A DNA stretch of 64,000 nt from Branchiostoma lanceolatum (GCF_035083965.1 NC_089738.1:10256734-10320733), one strand, 5' to 3'; shown: positions 43,110-56,100, numbered from the stretch's first letter. The notes: a model not told the origin generated them from the sequence alone. Numbers and translations: made by a program.

Positions 43110-44500
43110 TACCGGAAACCAGCCGGCCCGGACTTCCAAAGTTCGTCTTTTTCAAGGCACCAACAACCAAGATTGACCAGGCAATATTTACTAATATCAT
43201 AACTCATATATTCATGTTCCATAGTTGTGTACTAACAAGCCTGTAGTAACTATATATGAAGGTGACTGTCCGACGTCTAAATGATATCTAGCCTATTTTT
43301 CAGTGTTTCGTTTCAAGAGTCCCAGACGAGAAATGTCAATGGCATGCCTTTCAACCAATAAGATAACTCATCCGTTAATTATTCCCGGTGTTTAAGAATG
43401 GTTCAACATTCTGTAACTGTAACTGTAACAGTTACTTTACTTAACGGTAACTGTAATACAACCGATTAATTGTGAACGAAAACTGACAAACGTACAATGT
43501 GACGTCGATGTCTATGCATTAAGGTGGCAAAGTTGTAATACTCTGTGCGCTTGGCGATCTTTGGTTGAATAAAACTTGCAGGTGCAACTTTGTGTTTTTG
43601 ATCATATTCTTTTAAATCTAGATAGTCATTTAGTCAAAGAGGGAAAGAAAGATCTAGAGTTACATCAATCAGCTCAAGACTTATGTCCGAAAGTAGACGG
43701 CGGGGTAAGTCTATCTTTCGCGTGTCCAAACAAAAAGAGCGCATTGGTCAACACAAGTCACTAGTAGTATATGCTTCTTAGAATCTGTAAACTACTTGTG
43801 TAGAGACAGACCTTGAACATATACGTTCTATAGACTGAAATGGGTTACAAACAAGTTAGAAAAAAACATCGATCGGGAATCGACCGCCCATCGATCAGGC
43901 GTCGACCGCATACAGTAATTTGGCCTCTTTGTAGCCTTGCTACGATATTTTTTTTTAATTTTTTTTTTTTTAAATTCTATTTTTTAATTTCCTTGGACAG
44001 GCAGGGTGGGGAACCCACTGTTATGAAACATTTGACGATTTGCAGAAAACAAACATTCCAGTAGTTTCCTCTTTGTTATGCCGATTGATACCTATAATCA
44101 TCGCAATAATCGCATAATTGTTGAATTAAGCATTTCTCTGATCCCGTCACTAATACAATTATTGTTAAATTAGGCGAATCCTTGTTGTTGTACAGACCCA
44201 CAATTATGGCAATGACAACTATCTAATGGTGTTTAAAAAGCTATCATTTGTTTTAATGAACAGTTAGAATTGTCCAGATGCGATGTAATTGTTAAACCTT
44301 TAATCGTTACGTGTCACGTCTTCTGACAACTGCCAGGTAGCCTCTGTCAAAATGTTTTTTTTTCTTCACCCAATAGGGTGAGGTAGTGTTTTTCTTGTCT
44401 CTGTTTATGTCTATCCGTGTGTGTGTCAGTCTACCGGTCTGTGTTTCTGAATGCAAAGCAGAATGGGTAATTACATCATAGGCACTACTTGTGTGAATGG
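43110..44500. other. 3' UTR of peptide gene A and duplicated spacer
   Basis: 43103 to about 43590 is 3' UTR. 43600-44260 corresponds, with substitutions and indels, to about 47160-47800 behind gene B, so it belongs to the duplicated unit. No independent gene is seen. Confidence 0.55.
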
Positions 44501-44867
44501 GGTGGAAGTTTGCTATGTCTGATTGCATGATAATGACTCTTGATAAGCTCAAACAAGCCTTAGATAAAGAAAGATATAATTGTAATCATGTTGTCAGTTC
44601 TTACCGACCAGCGACACCTTAAAAGGCCCATAATATGCAACCTTGACTCGTAAAGACCTTGGGAAAGGGACCGATTATTAAAGATAATTGTTCAATGATT
44701 GCTAATGACAATAAGTGTATACAATCAGGGTACACCTTGACGTACTAAAGTCCGTTTCTGACCGCGCTCTTCATTCTACTACTTCACCCTGTGAGGCCGC
44801 AAGTCACACTTGCTGTGATCTACCAGACCGCACCGAAGATATAAAAGGTAAGTCCTTCTCACTTTAT

Positions 44868-45015
44868 CTTGTGTTGCTGAGTGGCTTAAGGCAAGAAGAC
44901 GAAGGGAGGTCCGGGGTTTGATTCCTGGCGTACCTGGCTTAATTTTGTGTCCTTGGGAAAAGGAACCTATCTTCAGTTGGGAAAGCCGAGAAGGATGGGC
45001 TCCACCATCCAATAC
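44868..45015 (+). mobile_element. SINE fragment in intron 1 of peptide gene B
   Basis: A-box-like GCTGAGTGGCTTAAGGC at about 44876, B-box-like GGTTTGATTCC at about 44914, then TTTGTGTCCTTGGGAAAAGG. Same position as in gene A. Confidence 0.7.
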
Positions 45016-45226
45016 CATGCCCCAGACTCTGCTCCTTATCTTTCACGTTTTCCCCGTGACAATCGTCGTTGTGAACAATATGCCCCCCAAATCATACTCT
45101 TACATTGGTTCTTACTTGAGTTGTTAAATGAAAAATATATTTTGTACTTCTGAAGAAATCAGAAGAAAGACTGAGAGTAGTTCTAACTGAGTCCCCTCTT
45201 TAACGTTTTCCAGGCGAAGCTGCACC

Positions 45227-46683
45227 ATGAGGCTGTTCGTTGGTACCCTGCTCGTGACCATGCTCGTCGCGGCCATGCTCATCGACGACTCGGAGGGGTG
45301 GGATCGTAGTGGCAGGCGCAGGCGTAGGCGTAGGCGCAGTATCCGTAGGACGCTGCAGGCCGATGCCGATGGTACAATCAGTCTACTCTCGATAAGATGG
45401 AGCCGATGTGTCGGTTGGGCTTGTTTTGCGGGTCTTTTGTAGCGTTTTCAGCATTTCTAGACACTAGAGAGCAATTGTTTCCTGCTCCTACTCTCTCCAC
45501 AGAAAAAAAGGTGCATCACTAGAGAGAGGTAGCCTCTACCAGACTAACTACGCTGGCTATACGCTCTTTCTCATTTAAATGTACACATTTTGTAACTTCC
45601 GTTACCGTTTGAAATAAGACGTTCCTGACATTAGGATTTGCCACATATAAGGTGCCAAACTGTCATTTTTAAGACGACTTAAAAACTTTTCTAGCTTTTG
45701 AAAACGACAGTTTGGTACCTTCGCGGACGGATTGCAGAAATTCCTTTTTGTAATTCTAGGAATTCTTGTAAATCGTGCGTAAAATATAGTATTAAGCTCG
45801 CTCATGAAGCTTTCCCCAAAACAAGCCGGACCAATACATCTGCTTGGAAATTACATTTTGTACAAGCATGTGTGAGCAATAGGCCACTAGCTTTTTGGCA
45901 TCTTATTCTGATTTGATACATAAAAACAGCGTTAGTTTGAGTCCGTGTACTGTCATTCATGCCTCCACCAGATGTATTTTCGTAGCGTCTGCCTTTACTT
46001 ACTGTTAACAGACAAGCTGGTGGAGGTTGTGCAAGAAACAAGGTCCCTCCTAAAGGAACTGGATGACCTCGTTGACCTTGATGACATGGCGGCAGAGCAT
46101 GCACCCATGGAGGCGAGGGGCTATGAGGAGGACGGTAAGAAACTTGACAAGTTCTGTTTCGTCAACGATGAACACAGTTGTGAACCTTCTGGTTTTAGTA
46201 TACGTAGAAATAGCCTCCTCCGCTTGGAGCGTCGGCGTTTATATTTTTTTGTGGGGAGGGGGGCAGCGGCGATGGTACACGATTTTCAACAGGGCTTAGG
46301 TTTTCTAATGTCGGAGTAGGGAGTTTCACCGCCGCCAATCAAGAACATAACTGTCTCTCCCCTGCTGACTCTCGAAGATTTTAGTCTGCAAAAGAGGCAT
46401 TGAAATGCATGCGCATATATGACAAGTGTGGCATTTCATCGTGTGCTTGTTTGTTTGTTTATGTGACGAAATGGTTCACATAGTTTACATCATATTGTGA
46501 CGTAGTAAGCAGACGTACAGATTAATATTCTAGAAAGGGGATAAAGGCGTATTACGATGACTTTGGTGCTTCACCATTCTAGAAAAAAAACGCCCATGTC
46601 ATAACACTAGATGAGAAATATGTGAATATTGACAAACGTTTTGATATATTAATTTGCATATTTTTACAGACGACCGGAAGTAG
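45227..46683 (+). CDS. Small secreted Arg-rich/acidic precursor, copy B
   Basis: Coding exons 45227-45371, 46012-46134 and 46670-46683 join to 93 residues; the upstream non-coding exon ends at 44847 and splices to 45214. The signal peptide is identical to copy A except for one Val/Ala change. The cationic part differs: after GW it reads DRSG, eight arginines, SIRRTLQ. The acidic tail is nearly the same (VVQETRSLLKELDDLVDLDD..., ending GYEEDDDRK). AATAAA is at 47128-47133. The TATA box of copy A is replaced here by TACTAAA (44742-44748). Conserved leader and tail with a variable middle suggest the middle is the active product. Function unknown. Confidence 0.82.
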
Positions 46684-47199
46684 AGCTGGCTACTGGAAAC
46701 CAACCGGCCCGGACTTCCAAAGTTCAATTCGTCTTTTCAGTTAACACACCAGCAACCCAGATCGACCAAGCGACATTTACTAATCTTATAATCCACATAT
46801 TAATGTTTAATAGCTGTGTACTACCCACCTCTACTGTAGTAATTATATATCAAAGTGACTTTCCAACGTCTACATGATACCTATATTACCATACTTTCAT
46901 ATATTTTACTTTGCCTTTCAACCATTCAAATAAATCATTCTTCAATTGTTCACGGTGTTTAAGAAAGATTCAACATCCTGTAACTGTAATGTTTACTTCA
47001 TTTAACTGTAATTATAATACAACTCACTAGATGTAAACGAAACTGACAAAAGTACAATGTGACGTCGATGTCGATGCATTAAGGTGGCATAGTTGTAATA
47101 TTCTGTGCGCTTGGCGATCTTTGGTTGAATAAAACTTACAGGTGTAACTTTGTGTTTGAAATTATTTTGTATTTAAGTTTATAATAGATAGTCCTTAGT

Positions 47200-49340
47200 C
47201 TGGGAATAAAGAAAAAGAAAAAAAGGAAGAAAAAAAGATGTAGACTTACAGCTGGCTAGCCTAAGACGTCCGACGTCCAAAATTAATCGACAAGGTAAAT
47301 CTTGTGTGTCAAAACAGATCGAGTGCATTTACTGTCAACACAAGTCATTATATTAGTATATATCAGTATATAATCTAATACAATCTTCAAACTACTTGTT
47401 TGGAGACAGACTTTGAGAATATGCATCGTATCAACTTGAAGAAAAAGTGGGGTAGAAACAAGTTAGAAAATGCATCGATTGTGTATCGACGGGCCATTGA
47501 CCAGGCGTCGGCCTCCTTTTTAGCCTTGCTGCGATATTTTGTCGACAGGCTGAGGCCCCACTGTTGTGAAGCCTTTGACGACTTGCAGAAAACATACGTG
47601 CTTGTAATTATCTCTTTGTTATGCCGATTGATACCTATGATTATCGCAATGATTGCTACAAAATTGTTGAATTAACCATTCGGTTTTCGTTGATCCTGTT
47701 TCTATTACAAATATTGTTAAATTAGGCGAATCCTTGTTGTTGTGCAGACCCACAATAATGGCAATGAGAACTTTCTAATAGTGGTTAAGAATACCTTCAA
47801 CAATTTGGTTTGATATGTTTTCTCGTGTGTGTTTGTGTGTATGTCCGTCTGTCTGTTAGCTAGATCCAAGGAGGAGAACGTCTAGAAGCCTTTGAAAATG
47901 ATAGCCATCACTCATCATATTTATCTGGTCAGATCAAGGACATTGGATATATGATAGCTTAAATACCCATAGCTGACCTGTCGACTGGCATGGGCTTCCA
48001 CGAAGGAATATAATTGCGCTCCCTCTAGAAGTCGCTAGGTGACAGTATTTCCACACACATGTACACATAAAAAAGACATCAATACACATCTGGAATCTAT
48101 TCCCAAAGAAACCTTTCTATGAAAACGTGTCATCTGCGTGTGGGATGAGGGAATGTATGTCCGTGTGTTGTATGTGTAGTTTGTTGTTGTGAGAAAATCG
48201 TGCATTTTTCTGCTCGTTGTAATTATCCCAAATAGACATTTATTAATGCCCAAATCTTCTGCTAGGTTTTGACGCCATTACCAAATAATCTGCTATGTTT
48301 AGCCTCATGTGCTATAGCGGGAGATTTGCTCGGAGATTTTGTGGAGGTAAGTCGTACATTTTGTTTATCCATGGAAACTGTGTGAAACTGTTAGTGAAGT
48401 GCACGTATTTCAGATAACTGAGAATGATACAAGACTAATCAACTGGTTTGTAGGTGTGTCATAGCCAGGCTTTGCATACATTATCACGTTTTGTCAGTAA
48501 AATCTAGACGTGTAAATATCGAGTTTTGAATGCATGATGCTCGTCATCAGTGAGCTACTATTATGGTGGTCTCTATCTACTAACAGTTTGGACGGGATAT
48601 GTTACCCTGTACGCTATTTCTACTTCATCCAAAGAGTCGAGGTATTAAATGATTTCCTTGTCTCAGTTTGGTATATGTCTCTGTGTGTGTGTGTCTGTCT
48701 GTCTGTGTTTCTGACTGCAAGGCAGTATGTGTAACTGCAAAGCAGTATGGGTAATTACATCATAGGCACTGGTTGTGTGAATGGGGTGAAGTTTGCCATC
48801 TCTGATTGCCTTGTTTTGAAACAAGCTCAGAATCCTAAGATATTGTCTACCAAAACATGTTTGTTTATATTGCATACCCAGTAAACTGCCTTGTGGCGTA
48901 ACACACCAGGTTTGTACTGAGGAGTACAAGCTGCATATCCTGACAGATTTATTTGATCCACTCACTCCAGGAAGGACCCCTACTACTTATACTGGTACTC
49001 TTTTCGATAAGTGTTGTGGGTTCTTTTACATGCTTGATGTGTGGCTCTCTTTATACATGGGACCTCCATTTAACTAACGTTCTATCCAAGGGACGTCCTC
49101 AACTGAAGCTATTAAGTTCTCATTTAAACCTGAGTGAAATATGTTCCAAGGGAACAACGTCAACGGGACAAGTCAGGGGACGCAGGACTCGAACCCAGGA
49201 CCTTTGGGTCTAGGCCAAACACCCTGCCATTGCACCACTGCGATGCCATCTTCTTGACCTAATACATGAGTTTTGATAGTATGTACATTTTAGGAACTCC
49301 AAAGTAACTGCCACAACACTAAAAGACTGTGAATATATTT
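47200..49340. other. Spacer between peptide gene B and the filamin gene
   Basis: The left part is the end of the duplicated unit (to about 47800). A 91-codon frame at 47400-47675 is not open in the matching region behind gene A and is not called. A block at about 48715-48805 resembles 44440-44525 (TGGGTAATTACATCATAGGC). The SINE at 48.95-49.26 kb follows. Confidence 0.5.
48950..49260 (-). mobile_element. tRNA-derived SINE with near-complete tRNA head
   Basis: On the minus strand, about 49246-49175 reads as a tRNA-like head: A-box AGTGGTGCAATGG, an anticodon-like stem TTTGG/CCAAA with loop CCTAGAC (would-be anticodon TAG), and B-box GGTTCGAGTCC. The acceptor and T stems do not pair well, so it is not a working tRNA. 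The family body (CCCTTGGAACATATTTCAC) follows. Confidence 0.75.
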
Positions 49341-49349
49341 TAAAAACAC

Positions 49350-50175
49350 TTTATTTTCAACCACCACCATACCAGTGATACATGTAATAACTTAGTGTGT
49401 AGATGCCGGCCGTGATGTTTTTCTGTACCAAACACAATTTTCATAGCAGTGGCAGTTTTTCTTTCAAATAGTCAAAACAGGATACATTTAAATCATTAAT
49501 GTCCTGGGTATAAGTTACTGTAACATAATTAGATTGTTCCAAGTTTTCAGAACACCACTTCCCTAAATGTACCTTTGATATAATACCTTTAAGTTTATAT
49601 GCTTATAATGGTAAGATTCAATCCGTAAGAAGTCAAAAGATAAAACTATCATTATGGAAAAATTAGATGTAACTCAACATCCTTTATAGAGTAAATCAAT
49701 TAGGTAACGTTAAATTTACAACATACATATGTGTCAGTAGTAACAGAATGATATATTATTGTTGTATAGGGATAGGGCAATGTTATATCCTGAGAAATTT
49801 ATGCCATGGATACACAAGGTTAAAACTTGCTATCTTAAGGTCTGAATTGTCAAATGATATAACTGTACTAAACTAATGCTATATCATATAGCAAATGACA
49901 TGATTAAGTTAAGGCATAGTGTTCTCCTTGCAAGTTCTATTCAGGAAGACAGATTTTTTTTTTAATGTAATATAGTTTATTGCAAATGAGACCCTGTACT
50001 CAACCCTAAAGAATGAATATTTGTGCAACTTGCATGAAAATTAAGAGTTGCTGAGACAACCAGGAATACTTGGTAAAATATACAGATCAGAACGAAAACT
50101 GTTGATGGTTATATCTTGCTTGTTTGAAAGTGTTTCACATCTTCTTTACATTGTTACAGTGTAAATAAATGAGGA
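49350..50175 (-). other. 3' UTR of the filamin-like gene
   Basis: From the stop codon (TAA, 50178-50176) to a minus-strand AATAAA at 49355-49350 is about 825 bp without another exon. A retroelement-like tail (GGTCTCATTTGCAATAAAC on the minus strand) lies inside at about 49975-50005. Its AATAAA could be used as an earlier end. Confidence 0.6.
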
Positions 50176-53100
50176 TTAATATCGACTACTCCCCCTTGTC
50201 CTAGGTATGGATTGTCCCATCATGGGAGGTAGGTCGGGTTGTCCCATTGGTGGTCCCATGGGTTCAGAAGAGGGGGGAGCGAGGAACACCCTGAAGGGAC
50301 TTCCAGGGACGTGTTTGTCGGACCACTTCACAGTGATGTCATAGTTTCCAGGGTACGTCGGGTCGTACGACACGGCTATGACACGATCGTTCTCAGCCAA
50401 TGGGTTCATGCGAACCTTGAAGGCACCTGGAGAAAGACACAACGCCATGTTTAATCAAAGGCACCATACTACTATTACAAGTAATGCCTGGCATATACAT
50501 TTTATACATTCTTAGTTAAATCATGTGAACTTATTTTAATTTCTTAAAAGTTGAGGTAAATCATTTCAATGTGCCTTCTACACATGTACAGTAGCTATTT
50601 TGCATCTCCAAGCAGATGTGTGTAAAAGAATTTGAGGAAAGATTGAAAATATCACAAAAGCTGTCTAGAATATTTCAAGAAATCTCTGGATCTACATATG
50701 CATCTGGATCCAAAATATAGATATGTTCTTGATGCTTAAGGCCTTAATCCCCCTCCCCAAAAAGTATTTCACCTTCCTTTGATTGGCACAGATAATGATG
50801 AAATGCAACCGTGTTAAGCACACTTTTGGAGTAAGGATCCCGCTTACAAAGAACAGTCAGTAGTGGCCCATCAAGGTGTGAAAATCAAACCTTACAGTTC
50901 AGTCTTACATGTAGCTTGTAGTTGTACTCACTATACAAAACTGGTGTACTGTACCTACTGTTTACCTGAGTTATGCACAACAAAGAAAACCTCAGCACAT
51001 TACCTTTTGGTCCCTGAATCCTGACAGACAGATCGCCCTCCCCAGCTCCACGTGTGTCACAGAGGAAGTTCCCGCGGTAGTAGTTGATCATCCCGTTGTT
51101 CAGTCCTGGTCCAAACACTTTCACCCTCTTGTAGTCAGACTTGGAACTAACGTCAAAAACATGGGGACTCCCTTTGGAGTGAGAGAAACAAGAAGGAAGA
51201 TGTAAGAAGACAAAATGAGTTTGAGAATATTAGATATCAATCATGTACTGTATGCAGTTAGCAGTTAACATGTAGTTGGCTCTATGGTTGCTATCAATGA
51301 TTTAATGTAGTATGGTCAGCACATTCCTTTCTCATGTTAGCAACATATAAAGGAATTTACAAAACAAAAAGCTTCTTTATACAAAGAAACAGGGTCATGT
51401 CCTTGGTGCTGAATGGTGTTCATTTGGATAAAGGATCCCTCTAAAAGACCATCACTCCTATGTTTTTTGCATATTGGGATAAAAATTATGCTCTCTTTGA
51501 AAGTTGCGTTTCTGCAGCATTCTTTTCAGAAGAAAGATAAACAAAAAAAGGTATTCTTTCTGTAATCAATTCAAGCTTTCTAGTAAAGGCAAGTACATGT
51601 AAGACCATAACTTACTGTTGATTTTGAAATATTTACTAGTACAGTGATAAAGATAAAACATCTTTGTGGTGAATATGCTTATCTATACAATGTATTACTA
51701 CTGTACCACGGAATTGTTTAAACTGTGAACTTATTTAAAACATGAGTTCGTTCTTTCCCCATCCACGCATGCAGAAAGAAAGAAAATTTATTGTACCTGG
51801 AGCATGTTTCTGGTCATAGACCACCTCCAGTGTGTGCCTGCCCTTCTCCTTGGGGGTGACCCTTAGCTCATAGGTGCCATTCTCAAAGTCAAAGAGTTGC
51901 ACATCTGAGGACTTGCTTGGCCCAAAACACCTTGAAGCCAGAGTCCCTAAAATGCGAGGTACAATGTTGATGTTACATGTGTATTCATCATCAGTAAGTG
52001 AAGTAAAACATGTAACACAATTGCAAGGGTTAACACCAACTTGTCTGACATAACATTATTTTCTTACTTGTGCTGTATTGTCTTATTCGCTTTATGCAAA
52101 GCAACCTAGCTAGACTTAATCAGCATGAAATCTGAATCATAGAATTTTGAACATGCCCTGTATGCATAATTTACACCCTCTACCCCCATGTGAAATTACT
52201 TGGCATACATGACTACTATTCAATGATGATTACATGGCCATATATAAGACAATGGTACCACAAAGCTATTACAGTTCAGACAACTGTTAATGATAAGACC
52301 TAGGCCTGTAATCAGCACGAAATCTGAATTGTAGAATTCTTAACGTGCTGTATGCAGATTTTACATACCCCCATTCAATGCATTTGACAGATTTAATTGG
52401 ATGGCCCTAAAACAACTCCAATGCAAAGCTAGTACAGAACATACAAATATTTATGTAATTGTTTAAATGCATAAGTTCTTACCTCCCCCAGGGGCTGGTC
52501 TTGTGTCCACGTTAACTCGGAATGCTGTCTTGGCGTTGGCGTACTCCGGCAGCCCCTTCAGGATAACATCACCTGGCTGTGCATGTAAGTACGGACATCA
52601 TCATTTTCTTGTTCTTTCTCTTTTGTCATCCTCAATTGAGATGAAGCATAAGGTTTTTAAGTAGCTAGTAGTGCAATGCGGCTTTGCTACTGCTCACATG
52701 TTTAACCAAGCACACATGGTCTCCCCTACTCTTCTCAAGAAATGTGTTGGGTTCTTTTATGCAGAGTCTGCAGGTTAACCTCTTTTAAAGGTTATAAAAG
52801 CTCCCTTAAAAGCTCCCTTAAAAGCTGTCTAATACAGGGGGTTGCTAGCTTGATGTCACCATCCAAAAGGATGGATGCAATCCCTTACAACTTATCAAAC
52901 ATACTGTATTTTCAGTATACATTATGAAAAATATATTGCTCGGCCATGCACAGCATGCTATTACGTATTCTATACTTAGGAAGTAAAACATGTTTGAAAC
53001 CTAAGTAATTGCTCAGTTGCTCATACTCTCTGCAGTTAAATTCCACATGGAGAAGTGTGTATTCTACATGCATATTGATAGTGTTTATAGGCATGTACCG

Positions 53101-56100
53101 GTGTGGTTGCCACTTGTGTAGGTGGGGGCACCTCTGCCGGCTGGGCCACCTGCTCAGGTGGAGACACCTGTGCTGGGGGTGGCACCTGTGCCGGTGATGG
53201 CACCTGTGTGGGTGGGGATGGAGGAGCCTCCACCTATCCAATACATTCAGGTGTTAATATCCACATCACCTTGTGAATTAAGTTGACCAACATTCTACAT
53301 ACTAGAAAAACACAAACTTGTGTAAAAATATTAGTTGTACATGTAAATTTCTACTCCTTTGTTAAGGTTAATGAAACTAAACATATTATATACATACACC
53401 AGAAGACACTTATTAGTTATATTATTTACATTGCCCTTTAAGGGTAACCACATTTTAGTAACTGTACTAGTAAAATATGTAATGCTCTTTTAGATGAGTG
53501 GTTAATCTCGAGGATAGTGGTATTAAATGGTGTACTCTATATGTCAATGAATGTATTGGAAAGATGTTACATACTGGGCGTGATGGCTGAGTTGGTGCCT
53601 GTCCGTGCTGGGAGCCCGAGGGTGCCTGTGCGTACTGGGAGCCCGAGGGTGCCTGTACGGAAGAGAATATAATTATAGTACTGTATCTTACTGTGATAAA
53701 GAGGAGAAACTAAAATAACATATTAAGCTACTACGCTATTAACTCTGCCTTTGAGGTGAAGCCAAAAAGATAAGTTAATAAGTCCTGGCCTTTATTATAT
53801 TGCTGCAATGCCAAATATAAGAATTTATGTTGCCAACAGTTACATGTAGCTTGTGAATTCAATTCTTTGCTGATGATCATATGTGTTGTATTCCACTGCT
53901 AATTTTAACCTTCTCCCTGCTACTTAACTCTGTAACCAATACAGAATGGGCAGCTAAATAGTTAAAACTGCAGAGTGCTAGCTTAAGATTTAAAAAAAAC
54001 TATTCGTTAAACATACCAGTGGTGGTGCGGCTGACTGAAGTGGTGGTGCCGCTGACTGAAGTGGTGGTGCAGCAGACTGTTCCTGTTGAACTTCTTGCAT
54101 CACTTGTATGTCTGGTTCCTGTACGTCTGCTCGGAAGGGCGAGTGCTTGATGTCGCGACCAGCGTACAGGACAGAGATGTCGTGGTTGCCCTTCTCGAGG
54201 GGCGTAAACTTCAGGTTGTGCCTGTCGTTGCCGATGTCAGTCACGGAAGACTGGATCTCTCCTGACGGTCCCCGCACCACTGATTTAAACGTTCCTGCAA
54301 AGTCAAGTACAAACATTAGGAACATCATATATCTCACTGTCTTCTGTACATTATGCAAGTCTCACAAGCAGCGTTCTTGGTATCTTGCGATTTTTATTTT
54401 TTTTATTTTTTTATTCAAACATTTAAACAGAGATACAGAGTGACAAAAGGGGGCGCACTCAAGTGCAAGACTTATTTTGACGCTACCCCTTACATAAAAA
54501 AAAACATACATATTTTACAGAGAGAAATCAAGTACAAGTGAAAAGCAAAGGAAAATCACATCAGACAGAAATAATACATTGTACTTAATATTACAAGAAA
54601 GGATAAGCGCAAGTCCAGTTTCCCACCCACTGATGAAATAGTTGGACACATTACAAAAAATGCCAGGACAACTGTGTTTTAAAAACGCTTAGTTGTAGTG
54701 ATGAAGTTTTGGGTTGCTAATAGAATATTGGAGTTAACAACAGATGAATGTGAAGGACTACCACGGAGTAAAACGGAAACTTTAGCGTTGTCCGATAATG
54801 ATGGGAAGTTAAGGGTGTGTCCTAAGAGCCTGGAGAGTTTGCCGAGGAGGGTTGAGCGTTGGGCATTGTACATAGGGCAGTGGAGTAAATAATGTGGTAC
54901 TGTTTCGCGTTGGCACCCGCAGTTACATGCTGGGCTGTTTAGCAACCCTCGAGTAAAGAGACTGTGGTTTAGACTACAGGTGCCAATGCGAAGGCGTAAT
55001 AGGTGAACACAGGAAAGGCGAGGGCCATGGCTAAAATAGTTGAGCTTAACAGGTCGTATGGTTTTTAGGAGAACAGTTCGAAATTGAGAGTAGTTTAATG
55101 AGCGAGTTGACAAATCGAGGTTGTTCCAGTGGTGCGTCGAGTACGGAACAAAGGACCTGGCAAAACGATTTGTTGAATAATTTAGAGGTTTTAAGTTCAT
55201 CCTATTACGCAATTCGTATGAACATGATGAGAGGATAGGTGTGGGTGCTAGTTGAGACAGGTAGTTTCGGGTTTGACCATTTACAATTTTATAGAACAAA
55301 CATAATCTATGAAGGTGTCTTCTGTCTGACAGTGTTTCCCAACCAAGTTCGTTCCTAGTTGCCAAGTAAGAAGACCCCTTGATGGCGCCTGTTACAACAA
55401 GGGCACAGTGATATGACCCATCATATCACTGCGATTGCTTCCTTCTTTTAATGGTAATGCATTATTTTTTTTATTATTTTTGTACCGTGACTCCTGCCCC
55501 TCTGTTTCACTTCGACCTTGTCGAAAAGCGGCCATATTATGGCCGAACAAGCATTCAAAGTAAAATAAAGGCTTTGACTTGACTTGACTTGATTAGTCTC
55601 GATGATCAACTTCATTTGATGAAAACACATAGTCCCTACAATACAAATTGTCATTACAGTACATGTACTTAGAATATTGGTACAGCAAAGGGCAAAGACA
55701 CATCATGAAGATTAGCTAATTCACATCCCCCCCCCCATCTACCAATGCAATGGCCAGGGGTATGGAGTTTTGTCTTGTACATGTATTTAGAAGGTTGGAG
55801 GTTTAAATCCCAGCCAGGTCAAACCAAAGACTTATTGGAAAGAGTATGGAAGTTGAACACACTCCAGTGAACTAGCCCCAAACTGCAGTGGTCTGTGTGG
55901 CTCAAGGAATGAGGAAATGGAGATAGACACTACACAGAGAAAGGCATGACAATTTAAAAAATTCTTACCTGGTCCAGCAGTGGATGCATCTAACTCGACG
56001 TTGCAGGTCTTGTCCACTGTTAGCGGTAGCTTCCGTCTGTCTGCCACCATCTCTCCATGTTTGCCAAGTATCTGAACATTTCCTGGTGCAGAGATGTTTG

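Noticed and set aside
47400-47675. 91-codon frame with a hydrophobic C-terminus behind peptide gene B
   Set aside because: The homologous stretch behind gene A (about 43830-44110) is interrupted by stops and a long T tract, and no splice partner or family match is seen. Chance opening is more likely.
49175-49246. Possible tRNA-Leu(TAG) gene on the minus strand
   Set aside because: A- and B-boxes and an anticodon-like stem are present, but acceptor and T stems do not pair, and the sequence continues into the common SINE body.
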